Shown here piece by piece: positions 43,776 to 55,573 of a DNA stretch of 64,000 nucleotides. Numbering within the stretch: position 1 is the stretch's first letter; the number at the start of each line of letters is the position of its first letter. The position numbers were made by a program, and so were the translations under genes. Location of the stretch: assembly GCA_963693085.1 (NCBI GenBank), contig OY856409.1, positions 521,365,803 through 521,429,802 on the forward strand. The letters are read 5' to 3'. A model generated the notes under the pieces. The model was not told where the DNA came from and made no database searches. It was given only the letters and a program-made list of their open reading frames with translations. The stretch is from Alisma plantago-aquatica. Taxonomy: Eukaryota; Streptophyta; Magnoliopsida; Alismatales; Alismataceae.

Positions 43776-45598
43776 AAAGGGAATAGTGGTATTACTTTGT
43801 GTTGCATGGTGCTGATATGTAAGCATTATAACAGTTATCATGAATTACTAACCATGCAGGTATCATGAGATGATGAGCATAGCCAGGTATGAGCTATGAT
43901 GTTTCAGTTATTGTTGTTATTGGGCCTTGTGATCCATAATATGCTTTGTTGCTTAGTGAGAGGTAACATGAAATGAAATGGGCTTTGAGAGCCATGTGAG
44001 ATGCTTGTATAACAAGTATCATATTTAGCTTGGTCAGATGACCTAAAGGTGTTTAGTTACCTAATAAGTGGTAACAAATGTTCTTTGATGAACTGAGGGT
44101 TTGAATACCCATTTCTTATAATCATGATGATGAGTTGTGAAAGAAAGAGAATGCTCCTGATGAGATGAGGGATTGAGATCCCAATGCCTTATTAAAGATT
44201 TAAACAGTACTTGATGAAAGTATTACACATTCTTTATAGCAATTGTTAAGATGATTGATGTTTGGAAACTTGATTGATGCTAAAAGAATATGGTAATACA
44301 CTTAATTAATCAAGTGATATCATATAATGTAGTTGCCCTGACACAGATCCATCAGTGTTAGAATTTGCTGAATGGTGAAATGAGTTAAACTCGGAACACA
44401 TATTTTTTAATATGTGGGGGTAAATGGGCAATTATATCCTTATGCCCCGTAGGGATGACTGTGTGTTATCACCTATGTACAGGATAGGTTGCGTGCCATA
44501 ACCCTGAAAAGAGTATGGCTACAGGCCATGACTCTAATACTAGGCATTAGTTGTGTGATATAAGCCTGAAGAGAGTATATGTTGTGGCTATAACTCTATA
44601 GCAAAGATGCCAGTATACCCTGGCAAGCTAATTGCAGTTTGACACATGATGTCTCTGACCATATAATCTCACACTAACTGAGAAAGATGAGGTCTTGGAG
44701 TCCGGCTCTTCCATTGACCTTGTGTGGTACTGATGCTTAATGTAATCGTGGTCGGTTGGAGTATGAACGGTATACTTCATCTCTTTAGGGCATTAATTAA
44801 GTATGATTGTAAAATATAATCAGTCGTGTAGCATATTTTCCTAAGGTTGAAATATGAGAATCATTGGTTGATATTATCTTTCTTAGTGTAGTGGATAATG
44901 TTATATATGTTCTTCATATTCCTTATTGGATAAGTGACATGCTGCTCTATCAAGTTATAGCTGAAATGCTTTGAATAAGATTAATGTTCTAATCTGTTAG
45001 ACAATGAATTAACTGTTGTTAAACAATTATGATTCCTCTATTTAAATTTATCTTATTAAGCTGTAATAATAATGTTTCTAGCGGAGAGTTATATCTCTCA
45101 CTGGGGCAATTTCAAATTTTCTCACCCCTGTGGGATCCAACTTTTTAGGTAGACGCGGAGGAAGAGGCAGAAACCCTACAACAGGGGAAGAACAACAGTA
45201 GCTGGGACAACAGTGAATTCTTAGGTGAAGACACTAGATGTCATGTCTTGTATATAGAGTCCTATGTGTCATCTCTGTACTCTCAGGTCCACGGAGTTAG
45301 TAGTTAGTTTAATGATCGATCTGAGATTTTGGCTTGATGCCTCGAGGTTTTTATACTACCTATGTAGAGTTTTAACAGGGCAGTTGATGCTTGTAATCAT
45401 CGAGAAGAGATGATAATGGACATGTACTAGTGAACCAGAATGTAATTGAGATACTTTGGTTCTTTTTGAAAGAGTTTTCCAATGTATGGATCTCTTTGTA
45501 AAAAGTTTTAATTTTTAGTGGTTTTCAGTAATCCGCTACAAACGAACGCTTCCGCTTAAGTAAATCATGTTTTTATGATTCGCTTCGCCATAGATTAG

Positions 45599-45610
45599 TG
45601 GTATCATAGC
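45599..45610 (+). other. Primer-binding site of element A
   Basis: tggtatcatagc, one difference from the initiator-Met PBS, followed by 'tctaggttcgctgagtctat'. Confidence 0.85.
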
Positions 45611-45725
45611 TCTAGGTTCGCTGAGTCTATAGAGAGATAGGATTAAGGTTGTTGAGTTTGTTCCAAGTGTCTTCCAGATTATCTGATAGTATCTTCTGCT
45701 CATATAGGAGAAGAAGAACTTGAAG

Positions 45726-46790
45726 ATGTCTGGATCACATGAAGAACATGCTGCTGAGAGCAGCGTTGCTGCACCAGGAGGAGGTGCAAGGTATCAAGCT
45801 AGGGAGGAGCCAGTACCAGAACATCCCCAGTTTGACCCAACTATGATAGAGAATCCAACCTTCCATACCCTGTTCGGCTAGTTTATGGTGACTATGACAC
45901 ACATGGATGATTGGATGCCACCACTTGCACCTAGGGCACCAGCCCACCATGATGGACATGGAGCCGGCAAGACTTTTGAGAGACTTTGCCGGGTTGGAGC
46001 CATAGATTATGCTGGTACATTTGATCCAACAGATGTTGATTTGTGGTGGACGGAGCTGGAAAAGGCTTTCAGGATCCTTGATATTCCTGAAGCTGAGAAG
46101 GTAAGACATGTTTTATACCTTCTAAAGGGGAGTGCTAGCCATTGGTGGACGATTGAGGAGGGCAAGAGGCCAGGTGAAGAAGTTGGATGGGAGGTATTCC
46201 GACGAGAATTCGTCAGTAGAGACTTCCCTAAGACGTATCTAGATGAGAAGATCTCTCAATTTGAGAGGATCAAACAAGGACAAATGAATGTTAGCGAGTA
46301 TGAAGCTAAGTTCATGGAGCTTTTACGGTTTTGTCCGCATATGGCAGCTAATGATGAGGAAATAATTCAGCATTTTAAGAAGGGGTTGAACGCTAAATTG
46401 ACCACTCCTATGTCTGCTTTAGAGAATAGGGAGAGGTTTGCCACTTTTGTGGAGTCGGTAAGGTGGATAGAAAGGTATATAATCGAGAAACGACAGACTA
46501 GTGGTAAAAAGGTGTACACTCAGTTTCAAGGACAAAGATCCGAAAGTTTTAAGAAGCTGAGATTTTCCAGCACCGGCAGCACCATCAAGATTCAGTACCC
46601 ATACGTAATGGACGTCAAGTAGGGGTAGGGGTCGTAGTTTTGTTCCGAGTAGAGCCCCCAGTACAACATCAACATTGGTGACTAGACCTCACAGACCTTG
46701 TTCTGAGACCAGGGTCTGTTACCTATGCAGACAAATGGGACATCTAGCAAAGGATTGTCTAGTTGGGAATACAATGGTGACTCAACCCCA
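45726..46790 (+). pseudogene. Element A gag
   Basis: Chromovirus (Tekay-like) capsid/nucleocapsid polyprotein. ATG at 45726 (MSGSHEEHAAESSVAAP). TAG at 45879, then the retrotransposon gag domain: KTFERLCRVGAIDYAG, DVDLWWTELEKAFRILDI, SASHWWTIEEGKRPG, FPKTYLDEKISQFERIKQG and NVSEYEAKFMELLRFCPHM. TAG at 46620 closes the frame. The zinc knuckle CYLCRQMGHLAKDC (46717-46758) is complete but in the next frame, so one frameshift lies between. The particle role is known for the family; this copy cannot make full-length Gag. Confidence 0.9.
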
Positions 46791-46929
46791 GAGGCAGAGT
46801 CAGCAAGACTCACAAAGGAGGTAGTTTTCTAGTAATACTAGAGGACGTGGACAAGCGTCCCAAGTTGGTTCATCAACACCCAACAATCGAGCATAGGGTC
46901 AACAATAAGAAACTGCGAGGTTCTATGCG

Positions 46930-47230
46930 ATGAATCAACCTAATGCAGTAGTTAACCCTCGAGTTGTGACAGGTCAGATGGAACTCTTTTATTCTGATAT
47001 GTCTACATCATGCTTCGTATCTGTTTTAATTGATCCGGGTGCTACACATTCCTTCATCACTCGAGAAGTGATACATGGATCTTTCAGGGAGACAGAAAGA
47101 TTCTTCCAACCTGTCTTATGTCAGCTATGGTAGATGAGAAGCTGATGAGGCAAGTATGCTTTGCATTCTTGGCACATTGGTAGACACCACAATGGAGAGT
47201 TCTAATCTTTCTGAAGTTCCAATAGTTAGG
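46930..47230 (+). pseudogene. Element A protease, internally deleted
   Basis: MNQPNAVVNPRVVTGQMEL leads to the aspartic protease active-site strand SVLIDPGATHSFI (usually D-S/T-G; here D-P-G). Right after ITREV the sequence jumps to the equivalent of the protease-RT spacer. Compared with element B about 80 codons, including the flap and second half of the protease, are missing, and the frame changes. No functional protease is possible. Confidence 0.82.
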
Positions 47231-48470
47231 GAGTTTGAAGATGTGTTTCCTGAGGAACTTCCAGGTGTACCTCTGCCCTGAGAGATTGATTTTGTAATTA
47301 ATCTAATCCCGGGCACGCAACCAATAGCACAAACACCATATAGAATGGCACCTGCTGAGATGACAGAGCTCGAGAAACAACTACAAGAGTTGCTTGAGAA
47401 AGGTTTTATCCAACCGAGTACTTCACCAAGGGGTGCTCCGATTCTCTTTGTTAAAAAGAAGGATGGGTCGATGTGGTTATGCATTGACTACAAATAGTTA
47501 AACAAAGTAACTATAAAGAACAAGTATCCTCTGCCAAGGATAGATGACCTGTTTGATCAGTTGCGTGGTGCAACTATCTTCTCTAAGATAGATTTGAGGT
47601 CAAGATACCATCTGTTGCATATCAAGGAGAGTGACATACCTAAGTCTGCCTTTAGGACAAGGTATGGTCACTATGAGTTCATAGTTATGTTTTTTGGACT
47701 AACTAATGCACGTGTTGCATTCATGGAACTCATGAATAGAATCTTTTGACCTTTTCTTGATCAGTTCATAGTAGTCTTCATAGATGACATCTTGGTGTAC
47801 AGTAGAGATGCTCAACAGTATGAGTAGCACCTTCGTCAAGCTTTGACTTTTCTAAGAGAGCATAAGCTATATGCTAAGTTTAGTAAATGCGAGTTCTGGT
47901 TACCAGAAGTTTCTTTTCTAGGACACGTAATATCTACCTCAGGTATTCGTGTTGATCCTAAGAAGGTAGAATCTATCTTGTAATGGGAACAGCCAAAGAC
48001 ACCGACAGAGATACGTAGTTTCCTAGGATTGGCAGGATATTACAGGAGGTTCATTAAGAAATTCAGTTCTATAGCTTTACCCCTAACCAAGTTGACTAGG
48101 AAGGAGGTTCCTTTTCTCTGGAATGACAAGTGTCAACATTCCTTCCAGCTATTGAAAGATAGGTTAACAAGTGCACGTGCTGGTGTTACCTGAGCAAGGA
48201 AAGGGGTACATAGTTTTATGTGATGCATCTAAGAATGACTTAGGATGTGTATTGATACAGGATAATCAAGTGATTTCTTTTGGTTCTCGACAGCTTGAGA
48301 AACACGAGGAAAGTTATCCAACACATGATCTAGAGCCAGCTGCTGTGGTCTATGCTCTGAAGATCTGGAGACATTATTTCTATGGAGAAACATTCCATAT
48401 TTTCACAGACCATAAGAATTTAAAATATATCTTCTCTGAACATGAGTTGAATATGAGACAATGTCGTTGA
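47231..48470 (+). pseudogene. Element A reverse transcriptase and RNase H
   Basis: RT begins EFEDVFPEELPG and includes [50 protein letters not shown] and the catalytic FIVVFIDDILVYSRD (Asp codons 47783-47788). [22 protein letters not shown] and the RNase H start follow. Stops at 47279 (TGA), 47495 (TAG), 47747 (TGA), 47825 (TAG) and 47981 (TAA), and a frameshift at about 48168. RNase H (48171-48470) has [36 protein letters not shown] and [13 protein letters not shown], and ends in TGA at 48468. Order PR-RT-RH-IN is typical for Ty3/gypsy. Confidence 0.92.
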
Positions 48471-50080
48471 ATGGAGTTAATCAATGACTACGATTGTATA
48501 ATTGATTATCATCTAGGGAAGGCTAATGTAGTGGCTGATGCATTAAGCAGAAAATCATCATCACCAGCCCTAGATAAAGCTCAGTTGAACTCTTTAGTAT
48601 GCTCTAAAAGAGACATGCTTATCTCAATGAGGCGAAACAATGTACATCTTAAAGTATCGTTGTTAGCCGGGCTGTTAGCTGAGATGCACATAAAACCTAC
48701 TTTGAGACAACAAATTATAGAAGCACAATAGATTGATACTGTGATTCAGCAGATCAGGTCAGAGTATGGTAGTGAGAAACGGGATGGCTTCCATGAGTCA
48801 AAGGATCAGGTAGTCAGTTACCATGGTAGGATGGTAGTACTTGATGCCAATGACTTAAGGAAGTTAGTCTTGGAGGAAGCTCATTCTTCGATGTATGCAA
48901 TGCATCTAGTGAGCACCAAAATGTATCATAACCTGAAGGATATGTTTTGGTGGCCTAGATTGAAGAAAGATGTTGTTGAGTTTGTTATGCGGTGTCCGGT
49001 GTGTCAGCAGGTTAAAGATGAACATCAGAAGCCCGCAGGAATAATGCAACCTTTGCCTATACCACAGTGGAAATGGGATCATGTGACCATGGACTTTGTG
49101 GTTGGTTTGCCTAGAACAACCAAAGGTCATGATTCCATATGGGTGATAGTTGATAGGTTGACTAAGTGAGCACATTTCATTCCTGTCAAAACAACCTATA
49201 CTGCTGAGAAGCTTGCACAAATATATATAGATGAAATAGTGTGTTTACACGGGGTACCATCTACTATTGTTTCTTATATAGGTCCCCAGTTCACGAGTCG
49301 TTTTTGGGAACGACTACATAAATCTTTGGGTACGCAGTTAAGGTTTAGTACAACCTTTCACCCACAGACAGATGGACAATCTGAGAGGACCATACAAACC
49401 TTGGAGGACTTTGTAGGAAGTTGGGATCTACACCTGAGCTTGATAGAATTTTCTTACAATAATAGCTATCAACATAGTATTGACATGGCACCATATGAAG
49501 CTTTATATGGTAGACGTTGTAGGTCTCCTTTATGTTGGTATGAAACTGGAGAATATCAAATTTTGGGTCCTAAGTTAGTGCATCAGACAACTGAGAAGAT
49601 TAAAGTAATCCAACAACATTTAAAGGTTGCACAGGATAGACAAAAATCATATGCCAAAAAATGGTGTAGACCCTTAGAATTTCAAGTTGGAGACAGAGTA
49701 TATCTCAAAGTCTCACCTTGGAAGGGTGTTCTTAGATTTGGAAAGAAGCGGAAGTTAGCTCCTAGATTTATGGGGCCTTATCCAATCATTGAATGGATTG
49801 GGAAGGTAGCCTATAAATTGGAATTGCCACCTGAACTACATAGATTGCATCCAGTATTCCATATCTCTATGTTGAGAAAGTGTCATCCTAACACAAAGCT
49901 AGTTTTGCAACCTGTGCAAGTAGAATTAAATGATGATATATCATATGTTGAAGGACTTGTCATGATCCTTGATAAAAGAATTAAAAAATTGATAAAGAAA
50001 GAGATATGTCTTGTAAAAGTTCTCTGGCATCATCGTGGCATTGACGAAGCTACGTGGGAACTAGAGGAAGAGATGAGGAG
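48471..50080 (+). pseudogene. Element A integrase and chromodomain-like end, split by element B
   Basis: Continuous frame with the RNase H, with stops at 48729 (TAG) and 49167 (TGA). It contains the zinc-binding region ending CPVCQQVKDEHQKP, the core MDFVVGLPRTTKGHDSIW (first Asp), a second block IVSYIGPQFTSRFW and DGQSERTIQTLED (Glu present). In the second block the catalytic Asp is Tyr, at codon 49275-49277. About seven codons are missing after LED. The end VMILDKRIKKLIKKEICL, VLWHHRGIDEATWELEEEM is the chromodomain-like tail of Tekay-type integrases. Element B is inserted at 50081, nine codons before the stop; the last codons continue at 62430. Confidence 0.92.
50076..50080 (+). repeat. 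Left 5-bp target-site duplication of element B
   Basis: aggag, repeated exactly at 62425-62429 on the other side of element B. Five bp is the normal Ty3/gypsy duplication. Confidence 0.9.
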
Positions 50081-53000
50081 TGTGGCAACACAACCCACTA
50101 TCACACAGACAGAGAGGTGTTACGTGAAAATGTGCGGAAATCACCATAACCACAGATTATCGAAAACATGGGTTAATTAAAACTGAATTTGGAAAAACTG
50201 ATAAACTGCGAAACTATAACATTCCAGTCCACATCCTGTAAGAAAACAGGTTATATACATATATACAAGCTTGTTACATGTCCACAGCTTAGAGCAACAG
50301 TTGTCTTGACGTCACATGAGTTCATCACCTGTTCATACATATAGAGGCCCACATCCGGTCAACAACAGGATATACAAACATCTACAGCTGTACATCGTGA
50401 AACAACATCAAAACATCGCCAAGGACCTGAGGGTACAGGGATGACTCTAAACTCTATCACAAAACATCCAAAATAGCAACATATCCATCGCTTGCCTTCT
50501 ATTGTTCTTCTTGCTGCTCGGCCGCAACTCCGCGACCACCACCACGTCTAGCTCGACCACCTAAAAAGGTGTAAACTAGTGGGGTGAGACAATTGAACAT
50601 TGTCCCAGCGGGAGGCATAACTCCCCACTAAAACTATAGAACCTCAGATGAACATATACATAAAGCAGTTAACTGATGAGAAGTATAGCAAGAGCAGTCT
50701 TAGGAAATAAAGCTATCTAAGCTTACCAGATGTAATCATATATCATATGTGAAACATAATTAACAAGACAGGATATCCAAGTTCTACTGTCATTGAAGAA
50801 CATATAAGTAATTGCAAGATATAAAGAGAGTATTCGCACAATCAAGGCATCAACCAATGTTTCGTGTTGGTCTTAAGCAGCAAGTACTAAACGGCTGGAT
50901 TACATTTTATTACGCCCTGAGGAAGTGAACCGTATCGTTCGAATCCAACCTTCGGCTGCGAAGCCCAAGCCGGTGCCATACAAGGTCAATGGAAGAGCCA
51001 GAATCCATGACCTTCTCCGCCTCATGGTCAGTGCATGAGTACAACATAAGCAGGACCGCAGTCTCATGCTGAAGTGGTCTTAGCCACAGGGTCAGCTCCG
51101 CAGGCTACCCTCTGCCTAGCCCACCTTGGTACAGGTCACGACGCTAGTAAAACTGAGCCACGGGCCTGAACACCGTGCTCTGAGCCATGAACGCATTCAT
51201 GCTCATCATATCACATATCCTGAGCCATGGGCCTGTTCACCATGCTCTTTATCACAACTGGGTTACGGGCCTAAACACTGCACCTTGGAGTCTATAACCG
51301 AAGTTGCACTCTTACCTCTTTACTAAAGGCTAGGAGAAAACCTCGCATATTCAAAAATATGCGCTCCGGGTTAACCCGCAGGAGAACTTGTTTCACCATC
51401 ACCAAGTCCTGACGATGATGGATCTATGGCCAGCGCAAACTACATGATATATTTCACTGTGATTAATTAGTATCTTTTAGATGGATTGCAAGATTCAACC
51501 AAGTTGTATAACATGAAAGATATAACAGAAAGTAAACAACATAAACTCAACATTATGTTATTATTGTAATCACATCAACCTGATCCATCTCAAGGATCCA
51601 ACATCACATGTTATCACTTGGCCTCTTGCCAATCAATCCCGATCCATCTCAAGGATCATCACATACCATGGGATCTCAATCCCTCATCACATAGTGCCAC
51701 TGCCTCTCAAGGCCTATATCATTATCATGGAACATCATTCATAATGTACTTGTTATCTCATGTTTTCATATACTCATTCCTCATAGCCTTTCATTGGACT
51801 ATGCATTACCTACATGGTTAGCATCATTCAATAATCAACAGGAATAACTTCTAGACTTATATTATCGACACAGGGTGACATTTAGGGTTAAGCGTATTAT
51901 CATCACAAAATAACACTAGGGGTTGTATCCTTTACTTAAATCATGCTTCATCTCATGATCTCATGTATAAGTCATATCACTAAGCAAACCCTAATGCATA
52001 CTTATTATTACTCCTGGTATTATAAAACAAATAAGGTGCTCACACTCGTGTGTATAACCATATTATGATTTGATGAACAAGCTCTATCATTACGAGCATT
52101 GTCATGCAACGAGTCATATAGATTAACAAAAGTATAGCTGACACATTAGCTTTCTATGACAAACTGAACCTTCACGAGAAGTGCTCAACACCCTCACTAA
52201 AAACCATACCGGGCAGGGCTCACCCTCACCCTAGACTGTACCGTGCAACACATGAAAGGTAACTCACCCGCGCACTGTGCCGAGCAACACATACCGGGCG
52301 AGCAGCGCAGGTATCAGGCGTGCCAGGTACTTGTGCCGTGCAGAGGAGTACCGGGCGGCACGGTTGGGAGATACAAGGCATGTCGTGCACTCGAGTCATG
52401 TGCGTGTCGGGCAAGGGTGTGACACGCTCTGCTGGGCGAGCAACTCTACCGGGCGAGCAGCTCTATCGGGCGAGCAGCTCTACCGGGCAAAGTCATCTCA
52501 AAGGTGTGCACCTCATCCAGGTGTGCAGGGCTGGTGTCGGGCACCCAAAGTTGGCTCGCACGCCCGGCACAACACATAACTAACAACCACTACCAAGGTG
52601 GGTATATCGGGCAAGATGTTTCATAAGCGTGCCGTGCAGGGGGGGTCTAGGTCAAGAGGGCTTATCGGGCAGCACCTCCCCCTGCCCATATCGTCCAAGA
52701 TACAAATCAAACAAGGGTCATCTACTCCACACATGGACACCCGAAACCCTAGAAAAGGGTCACCACCAAACTGAGATCACCCTTCTAGCCCATGGTGAGA
52801 AGAGAGTGTTGCTTTAAGCAACTAGGACACAAGCTCACCTCAATCGACTAAGAAGGAGGGGTGTTGCTCATGGCACTAGAGGCTCAAACTCACTCTTCTA
52901 GACCAAGGGGAGAAAGGAGTGTTGCTCACCTACAAACCCTAGATCACAAGGATCGACCAACATGAAAGCTAAACAAGAACCAAGCTACTAAATGCATATA

Positions 53001-53851
53001 AACAAGATCATAGCAAGAGATAAAGTAATTAGGGTTAGAAGTTATGCAACCCGCCTTAAGCAACTTCAAGCTCCAAACTCCGAGCACCACCAAGCAAGGA
53101 AGAGGGAGATTCCAAAGGCTATCAGCCACCACTTGCTTCTCCAAGGTGTGTCGGCCTCCAAAATTGCTCCTTCAAGGGGGGGTATCGGCCAACACAAGCA
53201 AGGAAGAGGTTTGTGTCATGCAATAAGGTGGAGAGGAACCAAAGGACCAAAGGGACCTTAAGCTAAGGAAAGGAACTGCCTATATAGAAGGAAAGGGAGG
53301 AGAAAACAAGGTTGGTTCAAGCAAAGTGTCACTTGCCTAGGGACACTTGTCCTAGGGAACAAGCCACCACTCTAGCAAGCTTCATCCACATGTCCAAGAT
53401 GTGCTCCAAGTGTCCACTAAACAAGGTCAAAGCTAGGTCAAGCATCATGGGTGACACAACATGTTGCTCCTTGGGTGACACACTCCATTGCCATGGGCGA
53501 CACACCTCTTGGCCGATATACATCCACACTTGGCCGATACAAGGCTCAAACCCTAAGCAAAGCAAGGCACCTCAAGGTCCTACAAGCTCATCAAGACCCA
53601 AAAGAACTCAAGCAACGATACCAAGCCTACCTCTCTACACAAGAGGAAGCAAAGAGAGAGAGGAACACCTCACAAGGTGGCAAACTTGCCTACAAAACCC
53701 TAGACTTGGGTTATTTGCAAGTAGCACTTCCAACTCTCAACAAAGCACAACCAAACCCTAATCACTACCAAAAGTGATTAGTAAACACCAAAGCACCAGG
53801 GTTAAGCAAAGCAAATAGGGTAAGCCCTAAACGAAGGTCAGGGTCCTTACA
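50081..53851 (-). repeat. Element B 3' LTR (3771 bp)
   Basis: Plus-strand edges TGTGGCAACACAACCC and ..ggtcagggtccttaca; the same edges bound the copy at 58674-62424. On the minus strand the LTR begins TGTAAGGACCCTGACC. It carries the CCGGGC-rich array at 52208-52680. ORFs on it (51126, 51618, 52277, 53312 and others) recur in the other LTR only because the LTRs are copies; none has a recognisable domain. Confidence 0.95.
52208..52680. repeat. CCGGGC/CCGTGC array in element B LTR (left copy)
   Basis: About 20 scattered cores of TACCGGGC, TATCGGGC or TGCCGTGC, with three exact-length 17-bp tandem units (gggcgagcagctctacc) at 52434-52484. The copy at 60795-61260 keeps the arrangement with base differences. 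CpG-rich island in an AT-rich LTR. Confidence 0.8.
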
Positions 53852-53863
53852 ATCTAACACCCT

Positions 53864-55573
53864 TTAAGGGATTTTGTCCCCGAAATCCGAAGAGAAAAGT
53901 GAGGGATACTTCCTCCTCATCTCTTCCTCAAGCTCCCACGTGGCTTCCTCAACGCCACGATGATGCCAAAGAACCTTCACAAGAACCAGGTCCTTCCTCT
54001 TCAACTTCTTAACCCTTTTGTCAAGGATCGCCACAGGACCTTCCTCGTAGGTCACATATTCGTCAAGCTCAACCTCAACTGGCTGTATCACTATACCCAA
54101 ATCCGGATGACTTTTCTTCAGCATACTGACATGGAACACTGGATGTAGCCTGTGCAACTCTGGAGGTAACTCTATCTCGTAAGCTACCTTTCCAACACAT
54201 GCTATAATTGGGTAGGGCCCCATATACCTAGGTGCCAACTTACCCTTCAGGCCAAACCTCAACACACCTTTCCACGGTGAGACTTTAAGATATACTTTGT
54301 ATCCAACCTGGAACTCCAAAGGTCGTCAGCGATTGTCTGCATAAGACTTCTTCCTGTCCTGTGACACTTTTAACTATTGCTATATTACCTTGATATTTTC
54401 CGTTGTCTGTTGTACCAGCTCAGGACCCAACAATTGATACTCACCAGACTCGTACCAACACAAAGGAGATCTACACTTCCTTCTGTACAAGGCCTCATAA
54501 GGAGCCATGTCAATGCTCCGCTGATAACTGTTGTTGTAGGCAAACTCCATAAAACTCAGATGCACATCCCAACTGCCTATGAACTGCAAAACACAAGCTC
54601 GAAGGAGATCCTCCAGAATCTGGATAGTCCTCTTAGACTGTCCATCTGTCTGTAGGTGGAAAGCTGTACTGAATCTCAACTGAGTTCCCAACGCTCCGTG
54701 CAACTGTTCCCAGAAACGACTCGTGAACTGAGGACCTCTATCAGAAACTATCGTCGCTGGCACACCATGCAAACGTACTATCTCATCCACATATACTCGG
54801 GCGAGTTTCTCAGCTGTATACGTCGCCTTCACAGGTATGAAATGGGCAGACTTCGTCAATCTGTCCACAACCACCCAAATGGAATCATGATTCCTAGTTG
54901 TCTTGGGTAGACCAACTACAAAATCCATGGTTACATGATCCCATTTCCACTACGGTATTGGAAAGGGTTGCAACGTACCTGCCAGCTTCTGATGTTCAGC
55001 CTTCACTTGCTGACAAACCGCACATCTAGCCACGAACTCAGTTACATCTTTCTTCAAACCAGGCCACCAATACAAGTCCTTTAGACTATGATACATCTTG
55101 GTGACACCTGGATGCATAGTGTACATTGACGTGTGTGCTTCCTCGAGCACTAAATTCCTCAAATCAACAACATCTGGAACCACCATCCTATCACGATAGC
55201 AGACTAGTCCATCCTCGGACTCATGGAACCCATCACGCTTTTTGCTGCCAAACTCTGATTTGATCAACTGTAATGCATTATCTGTCTGTTGTGCATCCTT
55301 GATCTTCTGTCTTAACGTAGACTTGACCTGCATCTGTGCTATAAGTCCAGCTAACGAGGAAACCTCCATCTGCACATTCATCTCCCGTAGAGAGACAAAC
55401 ATATCCCGCCTATGGCATACCAGGGAACTCAACTGTGCCTTCTTGGAAGAAAAAGAAGACTTTCTGTTAAGCGCATCAACGACCACATTCGCCTTACTGG
55501 GATGATACTCGATAGTGCATTCATAATCATTGATCAACTCCATCCATCGACGTTGTCGCATGTTCAACTCATG
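53864..55573 (-). pseudogene. Element B integrase and chromodomain-like end
   Basis: Minus strand, same frame as all of B's gag-pol. It shows the RNase H-integrase junction (MRQRRWMELINDYECTIEYH), the zinc-binding region HTSMYTMHPGVTKMYH..CAVCQQVK, core Asp blocks MDFVVGLPKTTRNHDSIW and IVSDRGPQFTSRFW, and the third block DGQSKRTIQILED. Here the catalytic Glu is Lys (codon on plus 54632-54634). The carboxy end AILDKRVKKLKRKDLVL..VKVLWHHRGVEEATWELE is the Tekay-type chromodomain-like tail, ending SSDFGDKIP. Stops at plus 54950-54952 (TAG), 54380-54382 and 54374-54376 (TAG), and 54326-54328 (TGA). The family enzyme inserts cDNA with bias to heterochromatin; this copy is inactive. Confidence 0.93.

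Larger units (their letters stand above)
40976..45590 (+). repeat. Element A 5' LTR (4615 bp)
   Basis: Starts TGTAACATCCCTGACC immediately after the broken gag of element C and ends ..cttcgcca, eight bases before the PBS. The start repeats at 62506 and the end at 1422. Internal order: U3, TATA at 41871, the AACCGTTTGG array (42400-42860), the telo-box array (43347-43775), the 'gggccatgac' degenerate repeats (44450-44600), and the 'agcggagagttatatctctcac' block (45079). The length fits the Tekay/Del clade, known for very long LTRs. Compared with the 3' copy, the first 190 bp show about eight substitutions and a 10-bp indel. Confidence 0.92.

Noticed and set aside
51126..53777. ORFs that recur almost unchanged at 59718-62350, suggesting conserved genes
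   Set aside because: The two regions are the LTR pair of one element, so the ORFs are copies by mechanism, not by selection. They lie in LTR sequence and show no family.
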